DNA from: a bacterium
GTDB taxonomy: Bacteria; DYJV01; JALVYZ01
Reading direction: 5' to 3'
Assembly (NCBI GenBank): GCA_027037705.1
Contig: JALVYZ010000006.1
Span: forward strand, 1-16,760
Length of the DNA: 16,760 bases
Below, piece by piece: positions 15,015 through 16,760 of this stretch; the first letter of the stretch is position 1, and each line of letters opens with the position of its first letter. Below the pieces are notes generated by a model. It was not told the origin of the DNA and made no database searches. It worked only from the letters and a program-made list of their open reading frames with translations. The position numbers and the translations under genes were made by a program.

Positions 15015-15878
15015 ATGAAATTTGAAGATATTAAAAAAATTGGAGTTTGTGGCGCTGGTAGTATGGGAAGTGGTATTATTCAAATTTGTGCTATGGCAGG
15101 ATATGAAGTACAGGTTCTTGAAGTTAGTGAACAGGCCTGGGAAAGAGGAAAAAGCTTAATTGACGGCAGTTTAAAAAGATTTTTGAAAAAAGAGAAAATT
15201 ACACAAGACGATTATGATGCAATATGGAAACGTATAAGTTTTTCTACAGATGTTGCTCCATTTAAAGATGTTGATTTTGTTATTGAAGCTGTTTTTGAGA
15301 ATTTTGATGTAAAAAAAGAAACATACAACAAATTAGATGAGGTTTTAAGAGAAGATGTAATTATTGCATCCAACACATCATCAATTTGTATTACAGACCT
15401 TTCTTCAGTAACAAAGAGACCAGACAAATTTATTGGAATGCATTTTTTTAATCCAGTTCCAATGATGAAGCTTGTAGAAGTAATTCCTGCTCTACAAACT
15501 TCTGAAGAAACAGTTGAAATTACTATGCAATTAGCTAAAAAAATTGGAAAAGAGCCAGTTAAATGTACAGATACTCCTGGTTTTATTGTGAACAGATTAC
15601 TTGTTCCAATGTTTATTGAAGCTGCAAGAATGGTGGAAGAAGGTGTTGCTACTCCAGAAGATATTGATAAAGCTATGAAACTTGGAGCTGGTATGCCTAT
15701 GGGACCATGCGAGTTAATGGATTTTACAGGTGTTGAAATAACATATCATGTTGGTAATATTTTTTATGAATATACTAAAAACGCATACTTTAATCCACCA
15801 CACTTATTAAGAAAGATGGTTAAAGCTGGATATCTTGGGAGAAAAGCAGGAAAGGGATTTTATGATTATGATAAATAG
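15015..15878 (+). CDS. hbd: 3-hydroxyacyl-CoA (3-hydroxybutyryl-CoA) dehydrogenase
   Basis: Interconverts 3-hydroxyacyl-CoA and 3-ketoacyl-CoA with NAD(P). The 287-residue protein is the short single-function form like clostridial Hbd. The Rossmann motif GAGSMGSG is at 13-20. The catalytic residues line up with human short-chain hydroxyacyl-CoA dehydrogenase: S122 (SNTSS), H143 (HFFNP), E155 and N193, with the same spacings (21, 12, 50). The C-terminal dimerisation domain ends with the typical GRKAGKGFYDY. ATG 15015 follows TAGGAGG at normal distance. Its stop codon overlaps the start of hairpin element C. With the hydratase and thiolase it can run either beta-oxidation or butyrate-type synthesis. 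Confidence 0.94.
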   Translation: MKFEDIKKIGVCGAGSMGSGIIQICAMAGYEVQVLEVSEQAWERGKSLIDGSLKRFLKKEKITQDDYDAIWKRISFSTDVAPFKDVDFVIEAVFENFDVKKETYNKLDEVLREDVIIASNTSSICITDLSSVTKRPDKFIGMHFFNPVPMMKLVEVIPALQTSEETVEITMQLAKKIGKEPVKCTDTPGFIVNRLLVPMFIEAARMVEEGVATPEDIDKAMKLGAGMPMGPCELMDFTGVEITYHVGNIFYEYTKNAYFNPPHLLRKMVKAGYLGRKAGKGFYDYDK

Positions 15879-15946
15879 TGCGGAGTATGGAGTCGGGAGT
15901 GCGGAGAAATAAAAAACTCCTGACTCCCGTCTCCCGACTCCAGACT
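15877..15946 (+). repeat. Intercistronic heptamer hairpin element, copy C
   Basis: The element overlaps the last two bases of the dehydrogenase stop codon. Left-arm NN pairs are GC, AT, CG, GC; the loop is AAATAAAAAA; the right arm ends CCAGACT. By hand, 23 of 30 positions pair. In heptamer 3, CG replaces the CT of copies A and B on the left arm, and the right arm changes to match. An A/T linker and AAAGGAGG of the next gene follow directly. Confidence 0.9.
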
Positions 15947-15967
15947 AAAAAATAAAGGAGGTTTGCC

Positions 15968-16760
15968 ATGAATTATGGCTATTATGCAAAAATAAACGCT
16001 CAAAAATTTCCAAATAAAGAATGTTTAATTGAAAGGTCTTATGTAACAAATACAAGAAGATCCCTCACTTGGAAAGAGTTTAATGATGCTATTAATCAAT
16101 GCGCTAATTTTTTAAAAAATGAACTTGGAATTAAAAAAGGTGATTTTGTAATGCATCTTCAGATGAATACTCTTGAATGGATAATTACATACTTTGGAAT
16201 TATTAAGCTTGGAGCGATTGTTGTCCCATTAAATTTTAGATTTGTTGAAGCAGATATTGAGTATGCTGCTAATGTTTGTAAAGCAAAAGTTTTCATGCTT
16301 GGTCCAGAATTTGTTGAAAGAGTAAATAATGTCAAAGATAAGATGCCATTTATTGAGAAATATATTTATGTAGGAGAAGGAGAAACTCCAGAAGGAATGA
16401 TTTCTTATTTTGATACAATTGCAAAGTATGAAGACAAATCAGAAGCTCTTGTTGATGTGCCAGATGACCATGAAATTGCAATGATGTTTACATCTGGAAC
16501 AACTGGTAAACCAAAACCAGTTATCCATACCCATGGTTCATTAAATGCAACAGCTATTGGAAATGGAATGAGTTATTTTGTTGAGAGAGAAGATAATTAT
16601 CTATTTTTCCTCCCATTGTATCATTCAGGAACGTTCTTTTTATGGGCACCATTTTATGCAACAGGAGCAACAGGAACATTATTAAAAGAATTTAAAGAGC
16701 CTGAATGGATATTAAGAGCATTATCAGATGAAAAATGTACAGATGTTCTTTTTGTTGTAC
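15968..16760 (+). CDS. AMP-dependent acyl-CoA synthetase, second copy (3' end cut off)
   Basis: The frame is open from ATG 15968 through the window end, giving 264 residues of what is normally about 500. AAAGGAGG (15955-15962) lies five bases before the start. The N-terminal half shows the adenylate-forming fold: LTWKEFNDAINQCANFL, VPLNFRF, and the phosphate-binding loop MFTSGTTGKPKP, followed by the LPLYHSG segment. The last glycine of the usual loop (PKG) is proline here. It differs clearly from the synthetase at 11264-12844, so it is a separate gene and not a recent duplicate. It probably activates another acid for the same pathway and appears to belong to the plus-strand operon behind the dehydrogenase. 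Confidence 0.92.
   Translation, partial: MNYGYYAKINAQKFPNKECLIERSYVTNTRRSLTWKEFNDAINQCANFLKNELGIKKGDFVMHLQMNTLEWIITYFGIIKLGAIVVPLNFRFVEADIEYAANVCKAKVFMLGPEFVERVNNVKDKMPFIEKYIYVGEGETPEGMISYFDTIAKYEDKSEALVDVPDDHEIAMMFTSGTTGKPKPVIHTHGSLNATAIGNGMSYFVEREDNYLFFLPLYHSGTFFLWAPFYATGATGTLLKEFKEPEWILRALSDEKCTDVLFVV

Noticed and set aside
14850-15083. Minus-strand open frame across hairpin element B
   Set aside because: It is formed by the opposite strand of the hydratase end, the repeat and the dehydrogenase start; no ribosome site or family match.
11190-15946. CRISPR array made of the heptamer repeats
   Set aside because: The units are 7 bases, arranged as inverted arms at separate intergenic spots; there are no regular spacers and no cas genes.
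11190-15946. Insertion sequence or transposon ends
   Set aside because: No transposase, no target duplications, and the copies keep a fixed place between stop and ribosome site, unlike mobile-element insertions.
1-16760. tRNA, rRNA or known riboswitch
   Set aside because: No cloverleaf, rRNA segment or riboswitch core was recognised on reading either strand; covariance searches could not be run.

Overview
The window is AT-rich bacterial DNA (about one third G+C, judged by eye) with tight gene packing and strong AGGAGG-type ribosome binding sites. It holds a complete di-myo-inositol-phosphate (DIP) gene pair: inositol-1-phosphate synthase plus the fused cytidylyltransferase/transferase. DIP is a solute typical of hyperthermophiles, so the organism is probably thermophilic. 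A type IV pilus retraction ATPase (PilT), Hfq and a ferredoxin-dependent pyruvate oxidoreductase suggest an anaerobic or microaerophilic, Gram-negative-type bacterium. I cannot name the phylum from this sequence alone.

Region 1 (1-2972): the end of a four-subunit 2-oxoacid (probably pyruvate):ferredoxin oxidoreductase operon in the order gamma-delta-alpha-beta. The gamma gene is cut by the window edge. The operon closes with a clear intrinsic terminator. Region 2 (about 3033-7211): a promoter with an adjoining palindrome, then four overlapping genes: ino1, the fused IPCT/DIPPS gene, an HD-domain hydrolase and pilT. The HD protein lies where the still-needed phosphatase of DIP synthesis would be expected. 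Region 3 (7214-9976): hfq on the minus strand, convergent with pilT and divergent from a CysL-like LysR regulator. Next come the histidine genes hisI and hisG, separated by a 226-base spacer built of short repeats. A hairpin usable on both strands ends this block.

Region 4 (9977-16760): a fatty-acid or acyl-CoA metabolism locus. A minus-strand pair (acyl-CoA synthetase, then thiolase) diverges from a plus-strand series (ketopantoate-reductase-family protein, enoyl-CoA hydratase, 3-hydroxyacyl-CoA dehydrogenase, second acyl-CoA synthetase cut by the window edge). Activation, hydration, dehydrogenation and thiolysis are all encoded. No acyl-CoA dehydrogenase is visible here. The divergent promoter region has two perfect TGTATA-N6-TATACA palindromes, good candidates for the operator of a locus regulator not present in the window.

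The most unusual feature is a family of three 69-70 base intercistronic hairpin elements, at 11190-11258 (minus), 14925-14993 and 15877-15946. Each arm is four tandem heptamers of the form GTNNGGA. All three copies lie in the same orientation, directly between the upstream stop codon and the downstream Shine-Dalgarno sequence of acyl-CoA metabolism genes.
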